Source: an uncultured Eubacteriales bacterium
Lineage (GTDB): Bacteria; Bacillota; Clostridia; Oscillospirales; Oscillospiraceae
Length of the DNA stretch: 19,882 bases
Direction: 5' to 3'
NCBI GenBank assembly: GCA_900320765.1
Contig: ONTN01000006.1
Span: 1-19,882 of the forward strand
In this document: piece after piece, positions 6,605 to 12,879 of the stretch
Layout: each line of letters starts with the position of its first letter
Position numbering within the stretch: position 1 is the stretch's first letter
Program-made: the position numbers and the translations under genes
Notes under the pieces: generated by a model
Databases searched by the model: none
What the model was told of the DNA's origin: nothing
What the model saw: only the letters and a program-made list of their open reading frames with translations

Positions 6605-7311
6605 GCGTTTACAGAGTAAAATTCCGCCTCCGCAACGCCGAGGTGGATTTAAACCGTCGCCTTCGCCTTTCGACGATGTTCCGGATGATGCAGGAGGCCT
6701 CGATAGCCCATACTGAAGAGCTCGGCGCAGGCAGGGAGAAGACTCTTGACCGCGGCCTTCTCTGGGTGGTCACGCTCCAGGATGCGTGGATAAACCGGAT
6801 GCCGGAGTACGATGAGGAGATAACCCTCGAGAGCTGGCCGGGCGATACGATGCACCTCTTTTTCCCCCGCTATTACAGGCTTTTGGGCGCGGACGGCTCC
6901 GTGCTTGTCACCGCTTCCGCTCTCTGGGTGCTTATGGACTCGGTCGAGAGGAAGATGGTATTCCCCGAGGATAAGAACGTCGCCGTTCCCTTTGAAAAGA
7001 CCGGCTTCGAGCCCCCTCTCCCCCGCGCGCCCCGGCATATTGCCACTACGGGCGAGGCCGCATTCACGGTGCCCTTCAGCTACACGGATATGAACGGGCA
7101 TATGAACAACACCCGGTATTTCGACCTTATGGAGGACACCCTTCCCCCCGAGCTGCACTCTAAGCGCCTCACCCGCATTGGGATAGAGTATCGAGCCGAG
7201 GCAAGGCTCGGCGACGAGTTCAAGCTCCGCTGGGGAAACGAGGGGACCGACTGGTTCCTCTCCGGCGAGACGGATAAGCAGCTTTTCAAAATGCGAATGA
7301 CCTATGAATAA
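6601..7311 (+). CDS. Acyl-ACP thioesterase (FatA/bacterial TE family)
   Basis: This 236-residue double hotdog protein hydrolyses acyl-ACP to free fatty acid and ACP. The N-terminal hotdog carries NRRLRLSTMFRMMQEAS and a GLLWVV strand. The C-terminal hotdog carries the active-site motif TDMNGHMNNTRYFD, with the Asn and His of the plant FatA/FatB-type N-H-E/C centre. The start at 6601 (ATGA overlap with the ACP stop) is chosen over an upstream in-frame ATG at 6541 that would lie inside the ACP gene. It is the last gene of a three-gene, fully overlapping operon that ends at a strong hairpin six bases later. Its presence beside a ligase and ACP suggests that the ACP-bound acyl chain is modified and then released. 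Confidence 0.9.
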   Translation: MSVYRVKFRLRNAEVDLNRRLRLSTMFRMMQEASIAHTEELGAGREKTLDRGLLWVVTLQDAWINRMPEYDEEITLESWPGDTMHLFFPRYYRLLGADGSVLVTASALWVLMDSVERKMVFPEDKNVAVPFEKTGFEPPLPRAPRHIATTGEAAFTVPFSYTDMNGHMNNTRYFDLMEDTLPPELHSKRLTRIGIEYRAEARLGDEFKLRWGNEGTDWFLSGETDKQLFKMRMTYE

Positions 7312-7316
7312 AGCTT

Positions 7317-7346
7317 CGCCCCGGCGCTTTTGCGCCGGGGCGTTAG
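7317..7346. terminator. Bidirectional terminator between the thioesterase gene and cca
   Basis: There is a perfect 11-bp stem (7317-7327 with 7332-7342) with a TTTT loop, placed between two convergent genes that end at 7311 and 7351. A weak T-rich tail (TTAGTTTATT) follows on the plus side. The minus-side tail has few T residues, so efficiency may differ by direction. Confidence 0.8.
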
Positions 7347-7350
7347 TTTA

Positions 7351-8652
7351 TTAAATCAGCTCTCTCGCTTTTTTAATGAGGGCTTCTTTGTCGTTTTCAC
7401 ATTCCTCGTCGATAACGGCGTCGAGAAGGGCGGACAGTATCTCGCCCACTCTCCTTCCCTTCGGCATCCCGAGAGCCATTATGTCCTCGCCCGATACGGC
7501 GAGGTTTTTAAGTGAGGGCGGCTCGCCCTCGCGCTTAACCTCCTCGAATATGCGGGAAATCCCGTCGACGTCCGCCCACGGCCTCTGCCTTTCGGCCTCG
7601 CACATAGCGAGGGCGTCCGCTCTCTTGAGCTCCAAAAGCCGAGAGACCTGCTCATAGCCTAAAGCCGAGCAAAGTCTCCTGACAGTCTTTTTCGTGTGCA
7701 GTATATACTCGCCGGAGTATTTCACGAGCTCGGATATCTTTTTTATCTCGTCAAGAGGGTATCGCAGCCTGTAAAGCGCCTCTCTCGCAAGCTTCTCTCC
7801 GTTAATGCTTTGAGGAAGCCCCACGTTTCTCAGAAGTATGGCGGCGGCCGTTACCGGGTCTCCTCCCTTGTAATTCTTAAGAGCCGCAGCAGTGCGCTCG
7901 TAAACGTCGAAGGCTTCAAACCTGTCGCGCGTTTTAAGTCCCATAAGCGGCACAAGCTCGGGAAGTATCACGGCGAAAACGTCCCTGTATTCCAAAAGCA
8001 CGCGGGAGGCTCCCCTGCCCGTTATGAGCTTAATAAGCTCCGCCCTTATCCTCTCGGCGGAAATATCGCGAAGCTCCCCGGCATTTTTATGGATAGACGC
8101 GGCCGTTTTGCCGTCTATCCCGAAATCGAGGACGGCGGAAAAGCGCAGGGCGCGGAGTATCCTGAGGGCGTCCTCTCCGAACCTTCTGTCCGGCTCGCCG
8201 ACGCAGCGGATCAGTCTTCTCTCAAGGTCGTCCATTCCTCCGAAGGGGTCTGTCACCTCGCCGGACTTCGGGTCATAGGCCATCGCGTTTATCGTAAAAT
8301 CCCGTCGCGCAAGGTCCTCGGTTATCGAAGAGGTGTAGGCTACGCTCTCCGGTCTTCTGCGGTCGGAATACTCCCCGTCCACCCTGAAGGTGGTGACCTC
8401 GAAGCTTCCCTCCCCGGCGACAAGCGTCACCGTTCCGTGCTTTATCCCCGTAGGCACGATGCGAAGGTCGGGAAAAAGCTCCGTGACCTTTTCGGGCAGA
8501 GCGCTCGTCGTTATATCCCAGTCCTCCGGCTGCCTTCCGAGTATGGCGTCTCTCACGCAGCCGCCCACGGCGTAGGCCTCATACCCCGCCCCGCGCAGCC
8601 GCTCTATTATCCGCAGGGCGCAGCCCGGCGGCTCAATTTTCAGCATTTTCAT
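7351..8652 (-). CDS. cca: CCA-adding enzyme / tRNA nucleotidyltransferase (class II)
   Basis: This 433-residue enzyme adds or repairs the 3' CCA end of tRNAs using CTP and ATP. The nucleotidyltransferase head holds GGCVRD at 30-35 and the metal-binding D44-W-D46, then RRDFTINAMAYD from 116 and the RFGEDALRILRALRFSA stretch of the neck. The body is all-helical, as in Firmicute enzymes, and no C-terminal HD phosphohydrolase domain is visible. Whether it adds full CCA or only A or CC cannot be settled from motifs alone. Two Met codons lie close together (residues 1 and 3) and the RBS is weak (GGGGG about 13 bases upstream), so the exact start is uncertain. It is a single-gene unit with a near-consensus promoter and is probably unrelated to the flanking flavoenzyme genes. 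Confidence 0.95.
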   Translation of the reverse strand: MKMLKIEPPGCALRIIERLRGAGYEAYAVGGCVRDAILGRQPEDWDITTSALPEKVTELFPDLRIVPTGIKHGTVTLVAGEGSFEVTTFRVDGEYSDRRRPESVAYTSSITEDLARRDFTINAMAYDPKSGEVTDPFGGMDDLERRLIRCVGEPDRRFGEDALRILRALRFSAVLDFGIDGKTAASIHKNAGELRDISAERIRAELIKLITGRGASRVLLEYRDVFAVILPELVPLMGLKTRDRFEAFDVYERTAAALKNYKGGDPVTAAAILLRNVGLPQSINGEKLAREALYRLRYPLDEIKKISELVKYSGEYILHTKKTVRRLCSALGYEQVSRLLELKRADALAMCEAERQRPWADVDGISRIFEEVKREGEPPSLKNLAVSGEDIMALGMPKGRRVGEILSALLDAVIDEECENDKEALIKKARELI

Positions 8653-8704
8653 TTACTGTATCGCCCCCGCTGTATTTTTCCCTGCAGGTCAGGCTCATAT
8701 CGCC

Positions 8705-8733
8705 ATTATATAATAAAAGCATCCCGATTTCAA
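8705..8733 (-). promoter_or_regulatory. Near-consensus promoter of cca
   Basis: The minus strand reads TTGAAA (plus 8733-8728), a 17-base spacer, then TATAAT (plus 8710-8705). The start would be near 8698, giving a leader of about 45 nt. This is one of the best promoters in the window. Confidence 0.75.
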
Positions 8734-8779
8734 TTTCATATTCGTCTCCGCTCAAGTATGGCAGAGCGTCCCCGGTGGG

Positions 8780-8815
8780 TATAATCCATGAAGGCATACT
8801 ACTCAAGGGGGCTTT
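8780..8815 (+). promoter_or_regulatory. -10 box and RBS that decide the start of the downstream flavoprotein
   Basis: A perfect TATAAT lies at 8780-8785; the -35 is poor. Transcription should start at about 8791-8794, just after the only nearby ATG (8788), which would then not be translated. AAGGGGG (8805-8811) is a Shine-Dalgarno-like motif four bases before ATT at 8816. These signals point to ATT as the start codon. Confidence 0.5.
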
Positions 8816-10267
8816 ATTACGGAAATTCTTATCATCGGCGGCGGGGTCGCCGGTCTCTCCGCCGGGATATACTCGCGTCTGGCAGGCTGCGGGGCAACGG
8901 TGGTTGAAAAGCACAGCGTGCCGGGCGGGAACCTTACCGGCTGGGACAGGGAAGGTTATCACATAGACAACTGCATCCATTGGCTCACCGGTACGAATCC
9001 CGTAATGGACGGCTACGCGATGTGGAAGGAGCTCGGCGCTCTCGGAAACGTGGGCATTTACCGGGCGGACGCCCTCTATTCCTATGAGAAGGGCGGGCAG
9101 CGCGTATCGCTTCTCCGCGATCTCGAAAAGCTCCGGGAAGAGCTCATCGCCCTCTCGCCCGAGGACAGGTGGGAAACGGAGGCTCTTATCCGCGCTGTCG
9201 GAGCAATGAAGGCAGTAAACGGGGTCTCGGGCGTCGATAACTCAAGGCGCAGCACGGCGGCTGAACGGGCAAGGGCTCTGCCCGCCCTTTTAAAATACCT
9301 GCCGATGACCTGCGGCGACCTCGCGAAAAGGTTTAAAAGCCCCGTCATCCGCGGCTTTTTCGAGTCTCTGCTGACCGAGAGCTTCGGCGCGATCGGAATA
9401 TTGTCAGTCCTCGCCACCTTCTGCGCGGACGACGGCGATCTGCCCGTGGGCGCCTCCCTCGCTATGGCAAGGCGTATGGCCGCCCGTTTTACCGGGCTCG
9501 GCGGAAAACTCCGGTGCGGCACGGGCGTAAGAAAGATAAATATCTCGGGCGGGCGAGCGGAGAGCGCGGTCCTCGACGACGGCCGCATTCTCCGCGCAGA
9601 CTCCTTTATTCTCGCCGCCGACCCGGCCTCAGCCTTCGGCGGGCTTTTAGATCCGGGGCTTATGCCCAAAGCCCTTTCTCGGCGGTATGAGAACAGGAAG
9701 CTCCGCCGCTTCTCAAGCTGCCATTGCGCTTTTGCCTGCGAGCTTAGCTCTTTACCCTTCAAGGGAAACCTTATCCTTGAGCTCTCTGAGGAGCTTAAGG
9801 CCGAGCTCGGCGCAAGGAACCTCATCCTGCGCGAGTATTCCCACGAAAAGGGCTTCGCCCCGAGCGGCAAAAGCGTTCTGCAGACGATGTTCTTCTGCAG
9901 CGAGGGGGCCAGCCGCTCAATAATCGCGCTGAGCGAGAAGCCCGGGGAGTACGAGGCCTTCAAGCTCGGCATAGCCCGAAAAACCGAGGACTTTATCTGC
10001 CGCCGCTTTCCCGAACTTTCCGGGAAGCTGCGCCTTTTAGACGTATGGACGCCCGCGACCTATAAGCGTTACACGGGCGCTGAGATGGGCTCGTATATGA
10101 GCTTTGCCTTCTCCTCGGGCATAGTCCCGACCTTCCTTAGCGGCAGGGTCAGGGGCGTCAAAAACCTCTTTCTCGCGACCCAATGGCAGCAGGCACCGGG
10201 CGGCCTCCCCATAGCCGCCAAAGCCGGAAGGGCGGCGGCTGAGGCGGCGGCAAGGATAAAAGCATAA
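8816..10267 (+). CDS. FAD-dependent oxidoreductase, phytoene desaturase fold, probable ATT start
   Basis: This 483-residue flavoprotein, if started at ATT 8816, begins MTEILIIGGGVAGLSAG, with GGGVAG as the FAD-binding loop (8-13), ribose-binding Glu at 31 and PGG at 36-38. The C-terminus has FLATQWQQAPGGLPIA, the usual FAD-closing segment of the CrtI group. No ATG, GTG or TTG occurs in frame between the upstream stop (8789) and GTG at 8900. Using GTG 8900 would delete the first 28 residues and destroy the FAD site. Either ATT is a real rare start or a one-base change has damaged an ATG. The family acts on long-chain lipids; the substrate is unknown. It resembles the operon protein at 1830-3380 in fold and may serve the same pathway despite the intervening cca. 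Confidence 0.82.
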   Translation: MTEILIIGGGVAGLSAGIYSRLAGCGATVVEKHSVPGGNLTGWDREGYHIDNCIHWLTGTNPVMDGYAMWKELGALGNVGIYRADALYSYEKGGQRVSLLRDLEKLREELIALSPEDRWETEALIRAVGAMKAVNGVSGVDNSRRSTAAERARALPALLKYLPMTCGDLAKRFKSPVIRGFFESLLTESFGAIGILSVLATFCADDGDLPVGASLAMARRMAARFTGLGGKLRCGTGVRKINISGGRAESAVLDDGRILRADSFILAADPASAFGGLLDPGLMPKALSRRYENRKLRRFSSCHCAFACELSSLPFKGNLILELSEELKAELGARNLILREYSHEKGFAPSGKSVLQTMFFCSEGASRSIIALSEKPGEYEAFKLGIARKTEDFICRRFPELSGKLRLLDVWTPATYKRYTGAEMGSYMSFAFSSGIVPTFLSGRVRGVKNLFLATQWQQAPGGLPIAAKAGRAAAEAAARIKA

Positions 10268-10272
10268 AGATT

Positions 10273-10314
10273 CGGCGCCGCTCCCCTTCGTCTCGGGGGC
10301 GGCGCCGCGTTTTA
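10273..10314. terminator. Bidirectional terminator between convergent genes
   Basis: The stem is 13 bp (10273-10285 with 10295-10307) including one G-T pair, with a 9-base loop. CGTTTTAT follows on the plus side. The neighbouring minus-strand gene ends at 10312, only five bases away. Confidence 0.75.
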
Positions 10315-10872
10315 TCCGTTTTCTATTTTCTTAACGGAGTCGGCCTCAAGCTCGCGCCTAAGCTCCCGCGTGAACGGAAAGTACGAGCATTCCTTCTGCC
10401 CGTATGTGAGCTGAAGGTCGTACTCAAGCGGAAGCCAGGTCGAGATATCCGCCTCGTTATGGCTTAAAACCGCCTCGCATTTATCGAGAGCCTTCATAAA
10501 CCTCGCCTCGGGCGTATTCATTTCGTCAAGCTCGGAGAAGAGGGCTTTCAGCTCCACGCTCTCCTTTTCCGGCAAGCTGCCGCAGAGCTCGGCTATCGCC
10601 TCCCGCTCCGTTTTGCGATTCTCGTCCGTCTTTATAAAAGCGGGTATATCCCCGGTTATCGCCTCGCCGAGGTCGTGGACGAGGGCAAGCCTTATCACTC
10701 TGTCCCTGTCGAGTCCCTCCTCCTCGCCAGCTGCGAGCATCGCCATAACGGCAAGGCGCCACGAGTGCTCGGCGACGCTCTCAACTCTGCCCGAGCGCAT
10801 CACGTTATGTCTCACGGTCATTTTCAGTTTTTCTATTATATCAAGAAAAGATATAAGCTCCCTCGCCGTCAT
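10312..10872 (-). CDS. HD-domain phosphohydrolase (YfbR/HDDC2-like)
   Basis: This 186-residue metal-dependent phosphohydrolase has the HD set H36 (AEHSWR), H66-D67 (LVHDLGEA) and D130 (ALDKCEA). This pattern matches the YfbR 5'-deoxynucleotidase/HDDC2 group, which dephosphorylates (deoxy)nucleoside monophosphates. The GDIPAF and KTERE elements around 75-92 are also typical. AAAGGAGAGG precedes the ATG at good spacing. It follows pth after 41 bases that contain a terminator, so it is expressed either by read-through from prs-pth or from a promoter I could not find. Its link with PRPP synthesis suggests a nucleotide-pool role, but the substrate is not proven. Confidence 0.88.
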   Translation of the reverse strand: MTARELISFLDIIEKLKMTVRHNVMRSGRVESVAEHSWRLAVMAMLAAGEEEGLDRDRVIRLALVHDLGEAITGDIPAFIKTDENRKTEREAIAELCGSLPEKESVELKALFSELDEMNTPEARFMKALDKCEAVLSHNEADISTWLPLEYDLQLTYGQKECSYFPFTRELRRELEADSVKKIENG

Positions 10873-10886
10873 AAAACCTCTCCTTT

Positions 10887-10910
10887 AAAAAAAGCGGGGA
10901 AAATCCCCGC
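10887..10910 (-). terminator. Terminator between pth and the HD hydrolase gene
   Basis: A 7-bp stem (10894-10900 with 10904-10910, loop of three) is followed in minus direction by seven T residues. It starts four bases past the pth stop and ends directly at the RBS of the next gene, so it separates prs-pth from the HD gene at least partly. Confidence 0.75.
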
Positions 10911-10913
10911 CTT

Positions 10914-11495
10914 TTATCTGTTATAGTCGTTCATCGCCTTATCTACGCCGGATTTTACGATCTCCTCGACGGCGTCGCAGGCTCTTTTCGCGGCGGAGAA
11001 TATCTCCTCCGCATCCTTATCCCTGAATGCCGAGAGCACCCAGTCGATCATCTCATATTCCGGCTTGCCTACCCCGAGCTTTATGCGGGGGAAGCCCTCG
11101 CCTCCGCATTTTGCGATTATGTCCTTGAGCCCGTTGTGCCCGCCCGCGCTTCCGCTCCTGCGGATGCGTATCCTGCCGACGTCGAGGGTAACGTCGTCGG
11201 ATATGACGAGGACGTGATCGAGCGGCACCTTATAGAAGCTCATCGCCTCGTGCACGGCCTTGCCGGACTCGTTCATATAGGTCTGAGGCTTCATCAGGAA
11301 AAGCTTCTCCCCGTTCACCTCGGCCTCGCCGGTGAGGGCATGGAACTTGAGCCTGTCTATCCTCACTCCGCGGCTCTTCGCGTACTCGTCCGCCGTTATA
11401 AAGCCGGCGTTGTGCCTCGTCATCGTGTACCTCGGGCCGGGGTTTCCGAGGAATACCACTATCCAGGAGTATTTTCCGGGCTTTTTGAAAAACAT
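10914..11495 (-). CDS. pth: Peptidyl-tRNA hydrolase
   Basis: This 193-residue enzyme cleaves peptidyl-tRNAs that fall off ribosomes. The signature FLGNPG at 15-20 and TRHNAGF at 26-32 give N18 and the catalytic H28. N75 (TYMN), D100 (ISDD) and N121 (GGHNGL) complete the active site as known from the E. coli enzyme. The first residues (MFFKKPGKYS) extend about eight beyond the E. coli start, and the ATG begins one base after the stop of prs, so the two are probably translationally coupled. The usual family length is 185-200. The GLGNPG signature reads FLGNPG here, a mild change. Confidence 0.96.
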   Translation of the reverse strand: MFFKKPGKYSWIVVFLGNPGPRYTMTRHNAGFITADEYAKSRGVRIDRLKFHALTGEAEVNGEKLFLMKPQTYMNESGKAVHEAMSFYKVPLDHVLVISDDVTLDVGRIRIRRSGSAGGHNGLKDIIAKCGGEGFPRIKLGVGKPEYEMIDWVLSAFRDKDAEEIFSAAKRACDAVEEIVKSGVDKAMNDYNR

Positions 11496-11496
11496 A

Positions 11497-12456
11497 TCAG
11501 TTGAAAAGGGCGCTCATGGCTATCTCGGCGTAAACGCGCTCGATGGCCTCGCCGAACATCGGGGCGACGGAGAGGAACTTTATCTTCTCGTGCTTCTTTG
11601 ACTCGATCTCGGGTATGGTGTCAAGGAGGACGAGCTCCTTGATATAGCTCTTGTCGATGCGCTCGATGGCGGGGCCGGATAGGACGGCGTGGCTCGCGCA
11701 GGCGTAGACCTCATTGGCGCCGCCGATCTCAACGAGAGCCCTCGCCGCTCCGCAGAGGGAACCGGCGGTATCGACCATATCGTCAAAGAGAATGACGTTT
11801 TTGCCCTCGACCTCTCCGATTATGTTCATTACCTCGGACTGGTTGGCGCGCTCGCGGCGCTTGTCGACTATCGCGAGGTTCATGCCCATCTTGTGGGCAA
11901 AGTTGCGGGAGCGGGCGACGCTGCCCACGTCGGGAGATACCACCATCGTGGTCTCGGAGCTGGGGCCGAACATCTCAAGATAGTACTTTGCGAAAATAGG
12001 CATACCCACGAGGTTATCCACGGGGATATCGAAGAAGCCCTGGATCTGGGGGGCGTGTAGATCCATGGTGAGCACGCGGTCAGCTCCGGCGCTCGTCAGA
12101 AGGTTCGCGACCAGCTTCGCAGAGATGGGGTCGTGGCTCTTCGCCTTTCTGTCCTGCCTCGCGTAGCCGAAATAGGGCATTACGGCGGTGATTCTTCCGG
12201 CGCTCGCCCTGCGGCAGGCATCGATCATAACGAGGAGCTCCATCAGGTTATCGTTTACGGGATTGCAGGTGGACTGGATAAGAAATACATCTGAGCCGCG
12301 AACGGTCTCATAAAGAGAAACAGAGCACTCACCGTCGGCAAAATGCGTTACCTGCATATCGCCGAGATGGGCGCCCATATGCTTGGCAATATCCTCCGCC
12401 AGCTTGCGGTTGGAATTGCCGCAGAACATCTTAATATCCTTGCCATGTGATATCAT
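11497..12456 (-). CDS. prs: Ribose-phosphate pyrophosphokinase
   Basis: This 319-residue PRPP synthase transfers diphosphate from ATP to ribose 5-phosphate, feeding purine, pyrimidine, histidine and NAD synthesis. Key parts are FADGE at 39-43, YFGYARQDRK at 95-104, the ribose/metal region MDLHAPQIQGFFDIPVDNL at 131-149, and the PRPP loop VILFDDMVDTAG at 221-232. The length is normal for a class I hexameric enzyme. GGGGGA lies seven bases before the ATG. It is the first gene of a unit with pth, as in many Firmicutes, where mfd often follows; here an HD hydrolase follows instead. An ATG eight codons in (KDIKM) is a possible alternative start. Confidence 0.97.
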   Translation of the reverse strand: MISHGKDIKMFCGNSNRKLAEDIAKHMGAHLGDMQVTHFADGECSVSLYETVRGSDVFLIQSTCNPVNDNLMELLVMIDACRRASAGRITAVMPYFGYARQDRKAKSHDPISAKLVANLLTSAGADRVLTMDLHAPQIQGFFDIPVDNLVGMPIFAKYYLEMFGPSSETTMVVSPDVGSVARSRNFAHKMGMNLAIVDKRRERANQSEVMNIIGEVEGKNVILFDDMVDTAGSLCGAARALVEIGGANEVYACASHAVLSGPAIERIDKSYIKELVLLDTIPEIESKKHEKIKFLSVAPMFGEAIERVYAEIAMSALFN

Positions 12457-12497
12457 CGGAATTTCCCCCAGTAAGTAGTGTATTTAGGTTCAACATA

Positions 12498-12506
12498 ATT
12501 ATACCA
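12498..12506 (-). promoter_or_regulatory. Extended -10 promoter of prs-pth
   Basis: The minus strand reads TGGTATAAT (plus 12506-12498), an extended -10, with no clear -35. Transcription would start near 12491, about 35 nt before the ATG. Between this promoter and the next repeat (about 12507-12643) I see only AT-rich sequence and weak hairpins, including ACCG-g-CGGT followed by a T run near 12603-12618. Confidence 0.65.
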
Positions 12507-12643
12507 AATTCCGCGCGAAAGAAAAATAGCAATTTTAAAAAACGCTGCTGAAAAATGACGAATTTTCTCCCGGTTTTCACAGCATTTTGCAGAATTCTTA
12601 CCACCGGCGGTGTTTTTTTCTTTTCCCCGGCGGGAGATTTTTC

Positions 12644-12794
12644 GCATTAAGATGATGCGTTTTAGCTTGCTTGAAAGCAAGGGAAGCGTTCGTTTCTCTC
12701 TTTTTGGTACGTTTTTCTCTCTTTGCAGACTGCAAAGGGAGAAAAACGTACAATTTTTAAACTAATTTGAAATAAAACAGCTGCATCTTAATGC
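12644..12794. repeat. Palindromic MITE-like element, copy 1 (151 bp)
   Basis: Terminal inverted repeats of 11 bp, GCATTAAGATG (12644-12654) and CATCTTAATGC (12784-12794), extend outward into T and A tracts. Inside are the hairpin CTTGCTTGAAAGCAAG (from 12665) and a near-perfect 45-bp palindrome (12707-12751) with 22-base arms differing at one position. A second copy lies reversed at 18955-19085. It sits between the divergent prs and fumarase alpha genes. No protein is encoded. The palindrome could act as a bidirectional terminator, a transposase substrate or an RNA structure. Confidence 0.85.
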
Positions 12795-12831
12795 AAAAAA
12801 CCGCATTGCAAATGCGAAAAAACCCGGGGGC

Positions 12832-12861
12832 TTGTGCCGCCCCGCGTTTTTGTGTTACAAT
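12832..12861 (+). promoter_or_regulatory. Promoter of the fumarase alpha gene
   Basis: TTGTGC (12832-12837), an 18-base spacer, then TACAAT (12856-12861) with TGT in front (extended -10). Transcription would start near 12868, exactly where the GAGGTGA Shine-Dalgarno motif begins. Confidence 0.55.
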
Positions 12862-12879
12862 ACCGGCGAGGTGATGAAC

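Noticed and set aside
7696..8784. A 362-codon open frame on the plus strand opposite cca
   Set aside because: cca has all its motifs and a near-consensus promoter; this frame is basic, lacks an RBS and runs through the cca promoter.
8633..8787. A short minus-strand reading frame ending inside the cca start, possibly an upstream leader peptide
   Set aside because: Its ATG codons near 8690 and 8718 lack a ribosome binding site, and part lies upstream of the mapped -10 of cca. The overlap with the cca start may be chance.
12453..12680. A 75-codon minus-strand frame upstream of prs
   Set aside because: It covers the prs promoter and part of the repeat, with no RBS or family; the extended -10 of prs lies inside it.
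12644..12794. The palindromic repeats as a CRISPR array or as a simple terminator pair
   Set aside because: There are no regular spacers, and the same full-length element with terminal inverted repeats recurs at a second site, which a terminator would not do.
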